The notes under the pieces were generated by a model that was given only the letters and a program-made list of their open reading frames with translations, searched no databases and was not told the DNA's origin. Shown piece after piece: positions 27,818 through 36,784 of a stretch of 64,000 nucleotides of DNA; the first letter of the stretch is position 1, and the number at the start of each line of letters is the position of its first letter. Position numbers and translations under genes: made by a program. The stretch is from Pseudoxanthobacter soli DSM 19599 (lineage in GTDB: Bacteria > Pseudomonadota > Alphaproteobacteria > Rhizobiales > Segnochrobactraceae). The DNA is taken from assembly GCF_900148505.1 (NCBI RefSeq), contig NZ_FRXO01000006.1:186001-250000 (forward strand), read 5' to 3'.

Positions 27818-29452
27818 CTAGCCTTTCGTGCGCGCCGATGCGCGGTTTACGAGCGCCGATGCGCCGCTCAGGCCGTGCAAATGAGCGCGCATTGCCGCCA
27901 GCCGACCGCGCACGACCGAGACTTCCCGGAAGCCGATCCCGATCAGGCGGGCGAGGCCGTCCGGATCGCCGGCGAGGTCGCCGCAGACCGACACCGGCTT
28001 GCCGAGCGCATCGGCATCGGCGCGGATCCGGTCCAAGAGGCGGAACAGCGCGATCCCGGAGCGCGCGTTCAGGTGGGCCACCGCCGGGTCGTCCCGCGAC
28101 GCCGCCGACAGATACTGCATCAGGTCGTTGGTCCCAACCGAAAAGAAGGCCGCCCGGTCGAACAGGTCCAGCGTCAGTGCGACCGCCGGCACCTCGACCA
28201 TGATGCCGAGCGGCGGGCGGCGGAAGGCGGTGCCGGCCCGGGCGAGACGGGCCGCCTCATCGTCGAACAGCCCTTCCATCGCCGCGACCTCCTCCGGCAG
28301 CGTGACCATGGGAAGGAGCACGCGGACGTCGCCGAGCGCGGCGGCGCGCAGCAGCGCCCGCGCCTGCGTCCGGGCGAGTTCGGGGTGGGCGAGCAGCAGG
28401 CGGATGCCGCGCAGGCCGAGGAGCGAGGCCGGCCCGCCCTCCGCGAGCCCGGGGAGCGGCTTGTCCCCGCCGAAATCGAGCATCCGCACCGTCACCGGCC
28501 GGCCGGCCATGCCTTCCACGATGCGGCGGTAGCTGGCGAAGTGGCGCTCCTCGCTGAGCGCCTCGGCCAGAGAGAGAAACAGGAACTCGGTGCGGACGAG
28601 GCCGACGCCGTCCACCGTGGCGGGGTCGACGGCATCGAGATCGGACAGCGTGTTGAGGTTGACGAGAACCCGCATCCGTTCCGCGGCGGCAGCGGTTTCG
28701 CCGGGCGCCGCCTGCGGACCGCCCAAGGGGGACGGGACAAAGCCCGGGGACGTATCCGGCATCGGGAGCGCGCCCGGCCGCACCAGTCCCCGGTCGCCGT
28801 CGACGAGGATGATATCGCCGTCGATCGCGGCGATGTCGCCGAGACCCACGACCATGGGCACGCCCTGGGCGCGCGCCAGCAGGGCGACATGGCCGGCGGC
28901 ACTGCCGGCGCCGAGTGCGATGGCGCCACCCTTCGACCAGTCGTGGGCCAGGAACCGGCTCGGCGGCATATCGTGACCGAGATAGATCGTCCCGGCCGGG
29001 AAATCCGGCGCGCGACTTCCGGCAAGCGCATCGAGCACGCGCTGCCGCAGGTCGGCGAGATCGGACGCCCGCTCGGCGAAGGCATCGTCGTCGGCCTCGC
29101 CACCGCGGAAGGCGTCGATATAGTCGGCCATGGCGCCGGCCCATGCCAGCGCCGCCCCCTCTCCCCGCTCGATGCGGGCGAGCGCGGGAACGAGGATCTC
29201 CTCATCGAGCAGCATCTCGATCTGGAAATCGAGCACACCGTGGCCGAGACCGCCGGTACCCTCGGCGAGCGCGCGCAGTTCGGCGACGGCGATCTCCACC
29301 GCCGCCCGCAGCGCCGCACCGTCATCGCCGCCGGCCGGACCGGGCGTCGCAGGGCCGTCCTCACGCGCCCGGAAGACGGGACCGGACGCCCGGCCGGGCG
29401 AGGCCGGCGTGCCGGGACGCTCGCGCGCCCGCGCCTCAGCCGGGCCGACCAT
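27818..29452 (-). CDS. Dedicated PEP-protein phosphotransferase (PTS enzyme I-like) for the Dha kinase
   Basis: A 544-residue enzyme I-like protein. An N-terminal segment 'TPASPGRASGPVF' is typical of EI. The phosphohistidine motif appears as 'AAGHVALLAR' (near residue 190). The C-terminal PEP-binding barrel retains 'LVRTEFLFL', 'RMLDFGGDKPLPG', 'GTNDLMQYLSAASRDDP' and the catalytic cysteine in 'VSVCGDLAGDP'. It should take phosphate from PEP to the neighbouring HPr. Its ATG overlaps the HPr stop by 17 bases. E. coli fuses only part of EI to DhaM; here the enzyme is complete and separate. Confidence 0.9.
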   Translation of the reverse strand: MVGPAEARARERPGTPASPGRASGPVFRAREDGPATPGPAGGDDGAALRAAVEIAVAELRALAEGTGGLGHGVLDFQIEMLLDEEILVPALARIERGEGAALAWAGAMADYIDAFRGGEADDDAFAERASDLADLRQRVLDALAGSRAPDFPAGTIYLGHDMPPSRFLAHDWSKGGAIALGAGSAAGHVALLARAQGVPMVVGLGDIAAIDGDIILVDGDRGLVRPGALPMPDTSPGFVPSPLGGPQAAPGETAAAAERMRVLVNLNTLSDLDAVDPATVDGVGLVRTEFLFLSLAEALSEERHFASYRRIVEGMAGRPVTVRMLDFGGDKPLPGLAEGGPASLLGLRGIRLLLAHPELARTQARALLRAAALGDVRVLLPMVTLPEEVAAMEGLFDDEAARLARAGTAFRRPPLGIMVEVPAVALTLDLFDRAAFFSVGTNDLMQYLSAASRDDPAVAHLNARSGIALFRLLDRIRADADALGKPVSVCGDLAGDPDGLARLIGIGFREVSVVRGRLAAMRAHLHGLSGASALVNRASARTKG

Positions 29453-29786
29453 CGGCCCGTCCGAGCTTGCGGTCCTCGTCGAAATTGCGCCGCACCAGCT
29501 CGCTCAGCGCAAGGATCGCCTCCTCGGCGCGGGAGCCTTCGGCCCGGATGCGCAGGCGCGTGCCTCGGCGGATGCGGGCCCCCATGATCTTGACGATGCT
29601 CTTGCCGTTCAGCCACTCGGCCGAGCCGTCGACCGCCACCTCGATCAGGCACGGGAAGCTCTTGGCGAGGCGGGTGAAGGTGACGGAGGGCCGGGCGTGC
29701 AGGCCGATGCCGTGGGTCACCTCGACCTCGGTCTGCCAGCTCTTGCCGGCATTCTCACGCGGAACGCGGGAATTGGACTCTCTCAT
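29436..29786 (-). CDS. HPr-like phosphocarrier protein of the Dha phosphorelay
   Basis: A 116-residue HPr domain protein with the active-site motif 'HGIGLHARPSV' and a regulatory-site-like 'NGKSIVKIMGA'. It carries phosphate from the EI-like protein to DhaM EIIA. The ATG overlaps the dhaM stop (ATGA). It is longer than a typical HPr (about 85-90) because of a 14-residue N-terminal extension and a basic tail of about 12 residues. The larger ORF in this frame up to 30275 runs across dhaM in another frame and is not real. Confidence 0.88.
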   Translation of the reverse strand: MRESNSRVPRENAGKSWQTEVEVTHGIGLHARPSVTFTRLAKSFPCLIEVAVDGSAEWLNGKSIVKIMGARIRRGTRLRIRAEGSRAEEAILALSELVRRNFDEDRKLGRADGRPG

Positions 29787-30199
29787 CAGGGCGACAGCTC
29801 CTCGGCCGTCGCCACGACCTTGGCGAGGCTGGAGCCGCCGGAGGCTTCGGCCGCCGCCACGACCGCGCCTTCCACCAGCGGCGCGTTGCAGACGACGATG
29901 CGCGCCGCCCGCGCGGCACCGAGCAGTTCGGCGGCCGTCTCGCTGTTGGTTTCGGCGCCGCCGAGATCGACGAAGATCGCGACGCCGGCATCCGACCACG
30001 CCGCCTCGATCGCCGCCTGAATGCCGGCGACGTGGGTGCCGAGGCCGCCCTCGGCATTGCCGCCGGTCCAGGCGAGCGGCACGCAGTCGCCCACCATCTG
30101 GCGCACCATGTCGGCCGCGCCGCGCGCCACCAGGGGCGAGTGCGACACGATCACGATGCCCACATTGGCCGGGCGCTCCCCGGGGCCGGTCATGCTCAT
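29786..30199 (-). CDS. dhaM: DhaM EIIA domain (mannose-type), stand-alone
   Basis: A 137-residue protein of the EIIA-Man/DhaM fold. The phosphorylated histidine is in 'IVIVSHSPLVARGA', near residue 20, and 'FVDLGGAETNSE' is the second conserved loop. It rephosphorylates ADP bound on DhaL. In E. coli this domain is fused to HPr and part of EI; here the three are separate coupled genes. The ATG at 30199 overlaps the dhaL stop; an ATG two codons later is an alternative start. Confidence 0.9.
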   Translation of the reverse strand: MSMTGPGERPANVGIVIVSHSPLVARGAADMVRQMVGDCVPLAWTGGNAEGGLGTHVAGIQAAIEAAWSDAGVAIFVDLGGAETNSETAAELLGAARAARIVVCNAPLVEGAVVAAAEASGGSSLAKVVATAEELSP

Positions 30200-30810
30200 G
30201 ACGCGCGTTGCTCCGCGAAATAGCCGCAGATGGCGGCAGCCAGCAGCGCGCAGCTCGACGCGCCGGGGTCCTCATAACCGATGGAGCGCGGGCCGAGAAA
30301 GGCGGCGCGGCCGCGCCGCGCCTGCATCGGCCCGGTCGATTGCGCGGCGGAGCGGGCGCAGGCGGCGATGCGCTCCGGCGCCGAGCGCTTCAGCACCTCC
30401 GCCTGCACAGGATAGAGCACGTCGAGCAGGGTCTTGTCGCCGGGCTCGGCCCGGCCGCGCCGGGCGACCGCGGCGATCGCCCGTTCCAGCGTCGCGGCGA
30501 AGCCGTCGGCGTCGGCGTCGGGGGCGAGCCCGCGCCCGAGCTCCATCATCAGCGTGCCGTAAAGCGGGCCGGCGGCACCGCCGATGCTCATCACCAGAAC
30601 GAAGCCGATCCGCTCCAGTGCGGCGGGGAGGGGGAGGGCGGCGATGGCCTCGCGCTCGGCGAACACGGCTTCGAGACCCCGGCGCATGTTGGCGCCGTGG
30701 TCGCCGTCGCCGATGGCGCTGTCGAGCACCGTCAGGTGGTCGCCGTGCCGGTCGATCTCGGCGCGGCAGAGCGAGATCAGTTCCGAGAGATCCCCGGGAT
30801 CGAGTTGCAT
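30196..30810 (-). CDS. dhaL: Dihydroxyacetone kinase subunit DhaL
   Basis: A 204-residue nucleotide-binding subunit. The Mg-ADP-binding 'AIGDGDHGANM' motif (near residue 32) and 'SIGGAAGPLYGTLM' (near 72) are intact. It holds ADP as a cofactor that DhaM rephosphorylates. The start at 30810 follows GAGGAGG; the 46-codon upstream extension overlaps the fused kinase gene and is rejected. It is followed directly by dhaM. Confidence 0.92.
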   Translation of the reverse strand: MQLDPGDLSELISLCRAEIDRHGDHLTVLDSAIGDGDHGANMRRGLEAVFAEREAIAALPLPAALERIGFVLVMSIGGAAGPLYGTLMMELGRGLAPDADADGFAATLERAIAAVARRGRAEPGDKTLLDVLYPVQAEVLKRSAPERIAACARSAAQSTGPMQARRGRAAFLGPRSIGYEDPGASSCALLAAAICGYFAEQRAS

Positions 30811-30841
30811 CCGTCTGCCTCCTCTCCCGCCGCTGCCGTCC

Positions 30842-32476
30842 TCAGCCGGCGCGCGCCAGCGCCTCGAACACCCGCGCCACCGCGACGGCGCCCGGATCGG
30901 GCGAGCCCTCGAGATCGCGCGCCCCGACATAGGCGGCCCGGCCGGCACGCGCCCGGGTCATCGCCCGCGTTGCCTCGGCGCCCTCGACGGCCGCGGCGGC
31001 CGCGGCAGTGAGCCCCGACGGTCCGAGCGCCCTGAGCGCCGGATCGAGCGCATCCACCAGCGTGCGGGCGCCGGGCGTCGCGCCTCCATAGAAGGTCATG
31101 CGGTCGAGGCCGGCAAGGAGGGCGGCGGCGAGGTCGCCGGTCTCGCGCATCGCCTTCGCGCTCGCCGTGAAGAAGATCGACATCAGCACGCCGCTCGAAC
31201 CACCCATGGCCTGCCCGAGCGTCTCGCCGATGGCCTGCATCGTGGCAGCGGGGTCCGCCAGCGGCAGTGCGGCAAGACGGGCTTCGATCGCGCGCGCCCC
31301 GGTCGCGACCGTCGAGCCGGTATCGCCGTCGCCAGCGCGCGCGTCGAGGCGGTTGAGTTCCTCTTCCAGCCCCATCAGGGTCGTGCAGGCCAACAGGATC
31401 ACGGCCTCCACCGCCGGATCGCGGCTGGCCGCAGGTGCCGCATCGTGAACCGCCGCCGGGGCCGGCACGGTCTGCACCGGGCTCGTCGCGACGGCCGGGC
31501 GCCATGCGAGCGGCTCGACCGCCGAGACGAGCGCCGCCTCGCGCCCGGCATCGAGCCGGAGCAGGGAGAGGGAGAAGCCGTTCATGTTGAGCGCGGTCAT
31601 CAGCGCCGCCGGGCCGATGACGAGCTTGACGCGCGCGCCGAGCGGGGAGCGCAGCACCGTGTCGGCGATCAGGCTCATTTCCAAAGGTGGGACGGCGCCG
31701 AGATTGTTGATCAGCAGCGCGTGGTCGGCACCGGGCACGAGCTTCGCGGCGAGCCGCTCCGCCATCAGCGTCGTGATGGCCTCGGCCGCCTGGAGCGGGA
31801 TGCGCTCGACGCCGGGCTCACCGTGAATGCCGAGGCCGAGTTCGCCCTCGTCGGCCCCGAGCCGAGCCTCGTGGGCCTGACCGGGAATGGAGCAGGACGA
31901 CAGCGACACGCCGAGGGAGGCGATGTCGCCGGCAGCGGACCGCGCCGCGGCGGCGACGGTCGCGAGGTCCGCGCCCGTCTCGGCATGGTGACCGGCGATC
32001 TTGTGCACGAACAGGGTGCCCGCGACGCCGCGCGGCTGGTCGAGATCGGGCAAGGCGATGTCGTCGGCGACGATCACCATCTCGACCTTGAAGCCTTCGG
32101 CGCGGGCGCGTTCCGCGGCGAGGCCGAAATTGAGCCGGTCGCCGGTATAGTTCTTCACGACGAGCAGGCAGCCGGGTGCCCCGGTGACCGCCCGGATCGC
32201 GGCGAGCACGGCCTCGACGCTGGGCGATGCGAAGATCTCGCCCGACACGGCGGCGGTGAGCAGGCCGCGGCCGACGAAGCCGGCGTGGGAGGGCTCATGG
32301 CCAGCGCCGCCGCCTGAGACCACCGCCACCTTCGACTTGTCCCAGTCGGCACGCAGCACGACCTTGATGTCGGGATAGGTGTCGAGCCGGGCGAGGCGGC
32401 CCGGCGGGGACGTCCGCAGCAGGCCGTCCAGCGCCTCGGTGACGATGCTTTCGCGGCGGTTGAAGAAGTGTTTCAT
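30842..32476 (-). CDS. Fused DhaK-DhaL (ATP-type) dihydroxyacetone or ketotetrose kinase
   Basis: A 544-residue single-chain kinase. The DhaK half (about 1-330) has 'GGGAGHEPSHAGFVGRGLL' and the covalent-histidine motif 'LGLGIHGEPGVERI'. The DhaL half (about 365-544) has 'ARAGDGDTGSTV' and 'GGSSGVLMSIFF'. Fused enzymes use ATP directly, unlike the PTS-type set downstream. I chose MKHFFNRRES (32476) over a 30-codon extension with no match to the family. It lies between the importer genes and dhaL. Having both kinase types in one operon suggests two substrates, for example dihydroxyacetone and erythrulose. Confidence 0.9.
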   Translation of the reverse strand: MKHFFNRRESIVTEALDGLLRTSPPGRLARLDTYPDIKVVLRADWDKSKVAVVSGGGAGHEPSHAGFVGRGLLTAAVSGEIFASPSVEAVLAAIRAVTGAPGCLLVVKNYTGDRLNFGLAAERARAEGFKVEMVIVADDIALPDLDQPRGVAGTLFVHKIAGHHAETGADLATVAAAARSAAGDIASLGVSLSSCSIPGQAHEARLGADEGELGLGIHGEPGVERIPLQAAEAITTLMAERLAAKLVPGADHALLINNLGAVPPLEMSLIADTVLRSPLGARVKLVIGPAALMTALNMNGFSLSLLRLDAGREAALVSAVEPLAWRPAVATSPVQTVPAPAAVHDAAPAASRDPAVEAVILLACTTLMGLEEELNRLDARAGDGDTGSTVATGARAIEARLAALPLADPAATMQAIGETLGQAMGGSSGVLMSIFFTASAKAMRETGDLAAALLAGLDRMTFYGGATPGARTLVDALDPALRALGPSGLTAAAAAAVEGAEATRAMTRARAGRAAYVGARDLEGSPDPGAVAVARVFEALARAG

Positions 32477-32540
32477 CGCTGCCTTCCAGATCCGATCGGT
32501 CCGTAACGTAACAAGGCGCGGGCATCGTCGCCCCGGCCGG

Positions 32541-33548
32541 TCAGACGAGCCTCTGCCCATCGGCACCGAAATAGAGCGGCGTGCGCAACGCGAGCCGGAT
32601 GCGGTCGCCGGGTCCGACCGGCCGGTCGGGATCGGCCAGCGTCACCAGCTTGTGGCCGCCCACCCGGATATGAAGATGATTCTGGTCACCGAGATGTTCC
32701 ACCCAGTCGATTTCGGCATTTCCATCGGATGCAAGCGCGATGTCGAGATGCTCGGTGCGCGCGCCGATGGTGCGCGTGCCGGCGGGGGCAGCCGGAGCGG
32801 GCAGAAGATCGGCCGGCAGCAGGTTGATGTGCGGCTGGCCGAGGCGCGCGGCGACGTGGAGATTGGCGGGATCGGTGTAGATCTCGCGCGGGGTGCCGAT
32901 CTGCACCAGCCGCCCCTCGGCGAGGATGCCGATCCGGTCGGCCATGGTCATCGCCTCGATCTGGTCGTGGGTGACATAGAGCAGCGTGGCGCCGAGTTCC
33001 TTCTGGATGCGCTTCAGCTCCAGCCGGAGTTCGCCCCTGAGCTTGGCGTCGAGCGAGGAGAGCGGCTCATCCATGAGATAGATCGCCGGCCGCCGCACCA
33101 GCGCACGGCCGATGGCGACGCGCTGCATCTCGCCGCCGGACAGGCGGGTGGAACGGTTCTCGAGCTTGTGGTCGATGCGCACCATGCGCGCGACCGCCCG
33201 AACCCGCGCGTCGATCGCCTCGGCGCTCATCCGCCGGGCGGGCGAACGCAGCGGAAAGGCCAGATTCTCGTACACCGTCAGATGCGGATAGAGCGAATAT
33301 TGCTGGAAGACGAACGCCACGTCGCGGCTGGCCGGAGACTGGCCGTTCATCGCCACGCCGCCGATCGACACGGTTCCGGTATCGGCGCGCTCAAGCCCGG
33401 CGATCACCCGCAGCGTGGTGGTCTTGCCCGCCCCGGTCGGCCCCAGCAGCACGACGAACTCGCCGTCGGCGATGTGGAGATCGATGCCCTGCAGCGCCTG
33501 CTTCTCGCCGAAGCGCTTGCTGATTCCCGTCAACGCAACGTCAGCCAT
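32541..33548 (-). CDS. CUT1-type carbohydrate ABC transporter ATPase (second of two)
   Basis: A 335-residue MalK/UgpC-like ATPase. Walker A 'GPTGAGKTT', signature 'RLSGGEMQRVAIGRAL', Walker B 'IYLMDEPLSSLD' and the H-loop 'YVTHDQIEAMTMAD' are intact, followed by a C-terminal TOBE-like regulatory domain. The ATG at 33548 overlaps the preceding ATPase stop (33541). Two ATPases in one importer operon also occur in rhizobial glycerol importers (GlpS/GlpT), which suggests a small polyol or triose substrate. Confidence 0.9.
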   Translation of the reverse strand: MADVALTGISKRFGEKQALQGIDLHIADGEFVVLLGPTGAGKTTTLRVIAGLERADTGTVSIGGVAMNGQSPASRDVAFVFQQYSLYPHLTVYENLAFPLRSPARRMSAEAIDARVRAVARMVRIDHKLENRSTRLSGGEMQRVAIGRALVRRPAIYLMDEPLSSLDAKLRGELRLELKRIQKELGATLLYVTHDQIEAMTMADRIGILAEGRLVQIGTPREIYTDPANLHVAARLGQPHINLLPADLLPAPAAPAGTRTIGARTEHLDIALASDGNAEIDWVEHLGDQNHLHIRVGGHKLVTLADPDRPVGPGDRIRLALRTPLYFGADGQRLV

Positions 33549-34638
33549 GGGCGCCTTCTCCGTGCAGCGCGGAGCGGATGGCACGGCCGGATCCGCAATT
33601 GAAGAGCGACAGCCGCTCGCTGTTGAAGCTGAGCCCCACCGGCTCGCCGATGCCGTAGCGCCGGTCCGCCGGCAGGCGCGCGCGGATCAACCCGCCGGCG
33701 GTCTCGACGGTGACGATCTGGTTGGTGCCGAGATATTCGCTGCCATAGACGGCGCCGCGCAGCGCGGACGCATCCGAGAAGCGGACATGCTCGGGCCGGA
33801 CCCCGAGGGCGAGTTCGCCCGGGGCGACCTCCTCGCGGACCGCCGGCACGGCGAGTTCCGCCTCGCCGATGCGCACCACGCTGGTGCCGCGGGCGAGGCC
33901 GGACGTGAAGCGGATGAAGTTCATCGGCGGCGAGCCGATGAAATCGGCGACGTACATCGAGGCCGGACGGTTGTAGATCTCCTGCGGCGTGTCGAACTGC
34001 TCGATCACGCCGTGGTTCATCACCGCGATCTTGTCGGCCATCGCCATGGCCTCGATCTGGTCGTGGGTGACGTAGACGGTGGTGGCGCGGATGCGGTTGT
34101 GAAGTTCCCGCAGCTCGCGCACCATGAACTCGCGGAACTCGGCATCGAGCGTGCCGAGCGGCTCGTCCATCAGAAAGCATTTCGGCCGCCGCACGATGGC
34201 GCGGCCGAGCGCGACGCGCTGGCGGTCGCCGCCGGCAAGCCCGGAGACGGAGCGGTCGAGGATGTGATCGATCTGGAGAAGCCGCGCGGTCTCTTCCACC
34301 CGCCGCCGGATCTCCGCCCGCGGCACGCCCTGAGCATGGAGCGGAAAGCCGATATTCTTGCGCACGTTCATGTGCGGATAGAGCGCGAACAGCTGGAACA
34401 CGAAGGCGATGTCGCGCTCGCGCGCCCGGTTGAAGGTGACGTCCTCGCCCGCCAGCCGGATGGTGCCGCTGGTCGGCAGTTCCAGCCCCGCGATCATGCG
34501 CAGCGTGGTGGTCTTGCCGCAGCCCGAAGGCCCAAGCAGCGCCAGAAACTCGCCGTCGGCGACGGTGAAGGTGGAATCCTCGACGGCGACAAAGCTGCCG
34601 AAGGCCTTGCGGAGGTTTTCGACCCGGATTTCAGCCAT
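33541..34638 (-). CDS. CUT1-type carbohydrate ABC transporter ATPase (first of two)
   Basis: A 365-residue MalK-like ATPase with Walker A 'GPSGCGKTT', signature variant 'GLAGGDRQRVALGRA' and Walker B 'CFLMDEPLGTLDAE'. A regulatory C-terminal domain with 'GVRPEHVRF' follows. It overlaps the next ATPase gene by eight bases and starts three bases after the small membrane-protein gene. The altered signature (LAGGD rather than LSGGQ) suggests an asymmetric ATPase pair. Confidence 0.9.
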   Translation of the reverse strand: MAEIRVENLRKAFGSFVAVEDSTFTVADGEFLALLGPSGCGKTTTLRMIAGLELPTSGTIRLAGEDVTFNRARERDIAFVFQLFALYPHMNVRKNIGFPLHAQGVPRAEIRRRVEETARLLQIDHILDRSVSGLAGGDRQRVALGRAIVRRPKCFLMDEPLGTLDAEFREFMVRELRELHNRIRATTVYVTHDQIEAMAMADKIAVMNHGVIEQFDTPQEIYNRPASMYVADFIGSPPMNFIRFTSGLARGTSVVRIGEAELAVPAVREEVAPGELALGVRPEHVRFSDASALRGAVYGSEYLGTNQIVTVETAGGLIRARLPADRRYGIGEPVGLSFNSERLSLFNCGSGRAIRSALHGEGAHG

Positions 34639-34641
34639 GAC

Positions 34642-34863
34642 CTACTCCGGAAACTTCGACACGATCATGAACAGGACCGTGCCGGCGAGCAGCGTGACGA
34701 AGGAATAGGTGTAGAGCACCAAGAGGAACGGCTGGAACAGCATCAGGAAGCCGGCGCCGATGATGGCAACCGCCAATGCTTCCATGGGGCCTCGGCGGAG
34801 GAAGAAGGGCCGCCGCCGCCGCGCCGGCGCGGCTGTCGTCGCCTCAGGCATGGGACCGCTCAT
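34642..34863 (-). CDS. Small two-span membrane protein of the importer operon
   Basis: A 73-residue protein. After about 25 basic residues it has two hydrophobic segments (about 28-48 and 50-68) and ends KFPE. Its start overlaps the stop of the permease upstream (ATGA), and the ATPase follows three bases after its end. Rhizobial glycerol importers carry a small membrane protein of similar size (GlpU, DUF2160) in a comparable place. I infer an analogous accessory role but do not claim the same family. Confidence 0.78.
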   Translation of the reverse strand: MSGPMPEATTAAPARRRRPFFLRRGPMEALAVAIIGAGFLMLFQPFLLVLYTYSFVTLLAGTVLFMIVSKFPE

Positions 34864-35813
34864 TTGCGCACCGCTCCGAAGGTGATGCCGCGCAGCAGCT
34901 GCTTGCGGAGCAGGATGGTGAACACGAGGATCGGGATCAGGAAGATCGTGGTGCCGGCCGCCACGGCCGGCCAGTCCTGCCCGCCCTCGCCGATGATGGT
35001 GGGGATGAAGGGCGGCGCCGTCTGGGCGCTGCCGGAGGTCAGCAGCGACGCGAACGCATATTCGTTCCACGCGAAGATCAGGCAGAAGATGGCGGTGGCC
35101 GCGATGCCCGTGGTCGCCTGCGGCAGCACCACCTTCCGGAACGCCTGCAGGCGGGTATAGCCGTCGATCATCGCCGCCTCCTCGTATTCGCGGGGGATCT
35201 CGTCGATGAAGCCCTTCAGCAGCCAGACCGCGAGCGACACGTTGACGGCGGTGTAGAGCAGCATCATGCCGATCGCCGTGTCGGACAGGCCGAGCTGGCG
35301 GTACATCAGGTAGATCGGGATCGCGACGGCGATAGGCGGCATCATCCGGGTGGAGAGGATGAAGAACAGCAGATCGTCGGCGAGCGGAACCTTGAAGCGC
35401 GAGAACCCGTAGGCCGCCAGCGTGCCGAGCAGGACAGCCAGGAAGGTCGAGCCGAACGCGATGATCAGCGAGTTGGCGAAGCGCGGCAGGAAGTTCGACG
35501 CGCCCACGATCACCATGTTGCGCTCGCGGGTCACCGCGTCGCACACGCCGCTCGGCGGCGGCAGCGCGGCGATATAATCCGGCGTCTGGCGGCTGCGGGT
35601 GGTGAAGAGGTTGCAGTAGCCTTCCAGCGACGGGGTGAACAGCACCTTCGGCGGATAGGAGATCGAATCCGGCGGCGACTTGATGCTGGTGAGGAAGATC
35701 CACACCAGCGGCACCATCGTGATCAGCGCATAGACGATGACGAGCGTGGCGGCGATGCGCTTGGAAGTCGGGCTCGGTTCGACGACCGAGTGGGCGGCGT
35801 TGGCCGAGCTCAT
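34860..35813 (-). CDS. CUT1-type carbohydrate ABC transporter permease (MalG-like)
   Basis: A 317-residue inner-membrane permease with six hydrophobic segments and the EAA loop 'EYEEAAMIDGYTRLQAFRKVVLPQ' region (near residue 220) that contacts the ATPase. The large periplasmic loop between the first two segments (about 45-115) is longer than in MalG. The start at 35813 overlaps the stop of the other permease. Longer ORFs in this frame are shadows of neighbouring genes. Confidence 0.88.
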   Translation of the reverse strand: MSSANAAHSVVEPSPTSKRIAATLVIVYALITMVPLVWIFLTSIKSPPDSISYPPKVLFTPSLEGYCNLFTTRSRQTPDYIAALPPPSGVCDAVTRERNMVIVGASNFLPRFANSLIIAFGSTFLAVLLGTLAAYGFSRFKVPLADDLLFFILSTRMMPPIAVAIPIYLMYRQLGLSDTAIGMMLLYTAVNVSLAVWLLKGFIDEIPREYEEAAMIDGYTRLQAFRKVVLPQATTGIAATAIFCLIFAWNEYAFASLLTSGSAQTAPPFIPTIIGEGGQDWPAVAAGTTIFLIPILVFTILLRKQLLRGITFGAVRK

Positions 35814-36784
35814 CTCTGCTTCACCCTGTTGAGCGCCTTGACGTAGATGTTGGCGAGGCCGAACACCGCGACGAACAGCACGATGGCGAAGGCGGAGGCC
35901 CGGCCCGTCGCCCACGCCTCGAACGCCTGCCGCTTCAGCGTGATCGAGGCGACCTCGGTGGTCGAGCCGGGACCGCCGCCGGTCAGGAGGTTCACCATGT
36001 CGAACATCTTGAAGTTCTCGATGCCGCGGAACAGCACCGCGAGCATGATGAACGGCAGCGCCATCGGCACCGTGATCGACCAGAACTGCCGCCAGGCGGA
36101 GGCGCGGTCGACCTCGGCGGCCTCGTAGATGTAATCGGGGATCGAGCGCAGCCCCGCGAGGCAGATCAGCATCACGTAGGGCGTCCACATCCAGGTATCG
36201 ACGATGATGATCGCCCAGGGTGCGAGCTTCACGCTGCCGAGCATCTGGATCTCGGAGGTTGGGATGCCGCTGACGAACGACACCGCGTAGGCGAACAGGC
36301 CGATCTGGGGCTCGTAGAGAAAGCGCCAGAAATTGCCCACCACCGCCGGCGACAGCATCATCGGAATGAGGATGAACGTGGTCCAGAAGGCGTGGCCGCG
36401 GAACTTGCGGTCGATGAGATAGGCGAGCCCGAAGCCGAGCACGGTCTGCAGCACGATGGTCCAGAACACGAAGTGCGCGGTCGTCTGCATCGCCGCCCAG
36501 ATGTCCGGGTCGTTGAGCATCCGCGAATAGTTGCCGAGCCCGACATTCTGCACCACGGCGTTCGGCCGGTTGGCGCGGTAATTGGTGAAGGACAGATAGA
36601 TCGCCCACACCAGCGGGAAGATGTTGATGGCGAGCAGGAGCGCGATGGTGGGCGCGATGAACAGCCACGCGATCGCGCGGTCGGACAGGCCGCGGATCCT
36701 GGCCGCCAGCGGCTCCGGCGCCGCCTCCGCGGCCCTTCGCAGCGCCTTCTCGGCAAAGGTGTCGTTGGAACTCAAGGGTCGCAT
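35810..36784 (-). CDS. CUT1-type carbohydrate ABC transporter permease (MalF-like)
   Basis: A 324-residue permease with six hydrophobic segments and the EAA-loop motif 'YIYEAAEVDRASAWRQFW' near residue 220. The start MRPLSSND (36784) gives the usual family length; the ORF runs 92 codons further but that part is arginine-rich and unlike the family. It overlaps the second permease by four bases and lies 338 bases after the binding-protein gene. Confidence 0.88.
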   Translation of the reverse strand: MRPLSSNDTFAEKALRRAAEAAPEPLAARIRGLSDRAIAWLFIAPTIALLLAINIFPLVWAIYLSFTNYRANRPNAVVQNVGLGNYSRMLNDPDIWAAMQTTAHFVFWTIVLQTVLGFGLAYLIDRKFRGHAFWTTFILIPMMLSPAVVGNFWRFLYEPQIGLFAYAVSFVSGIPTSEIQMLGSVKLAPWAIIIVDTWMWTPYVMLICLAGLRSIPDYIYEAAEVDRASAWRQFWSITVPMALPFIMLAVLFRGIENFKMFDMVNLLTGGGPGSTTEVASITLKRQAFEAWATGRASAFAIVLFVAVFGLANIYVKALNRVKQR

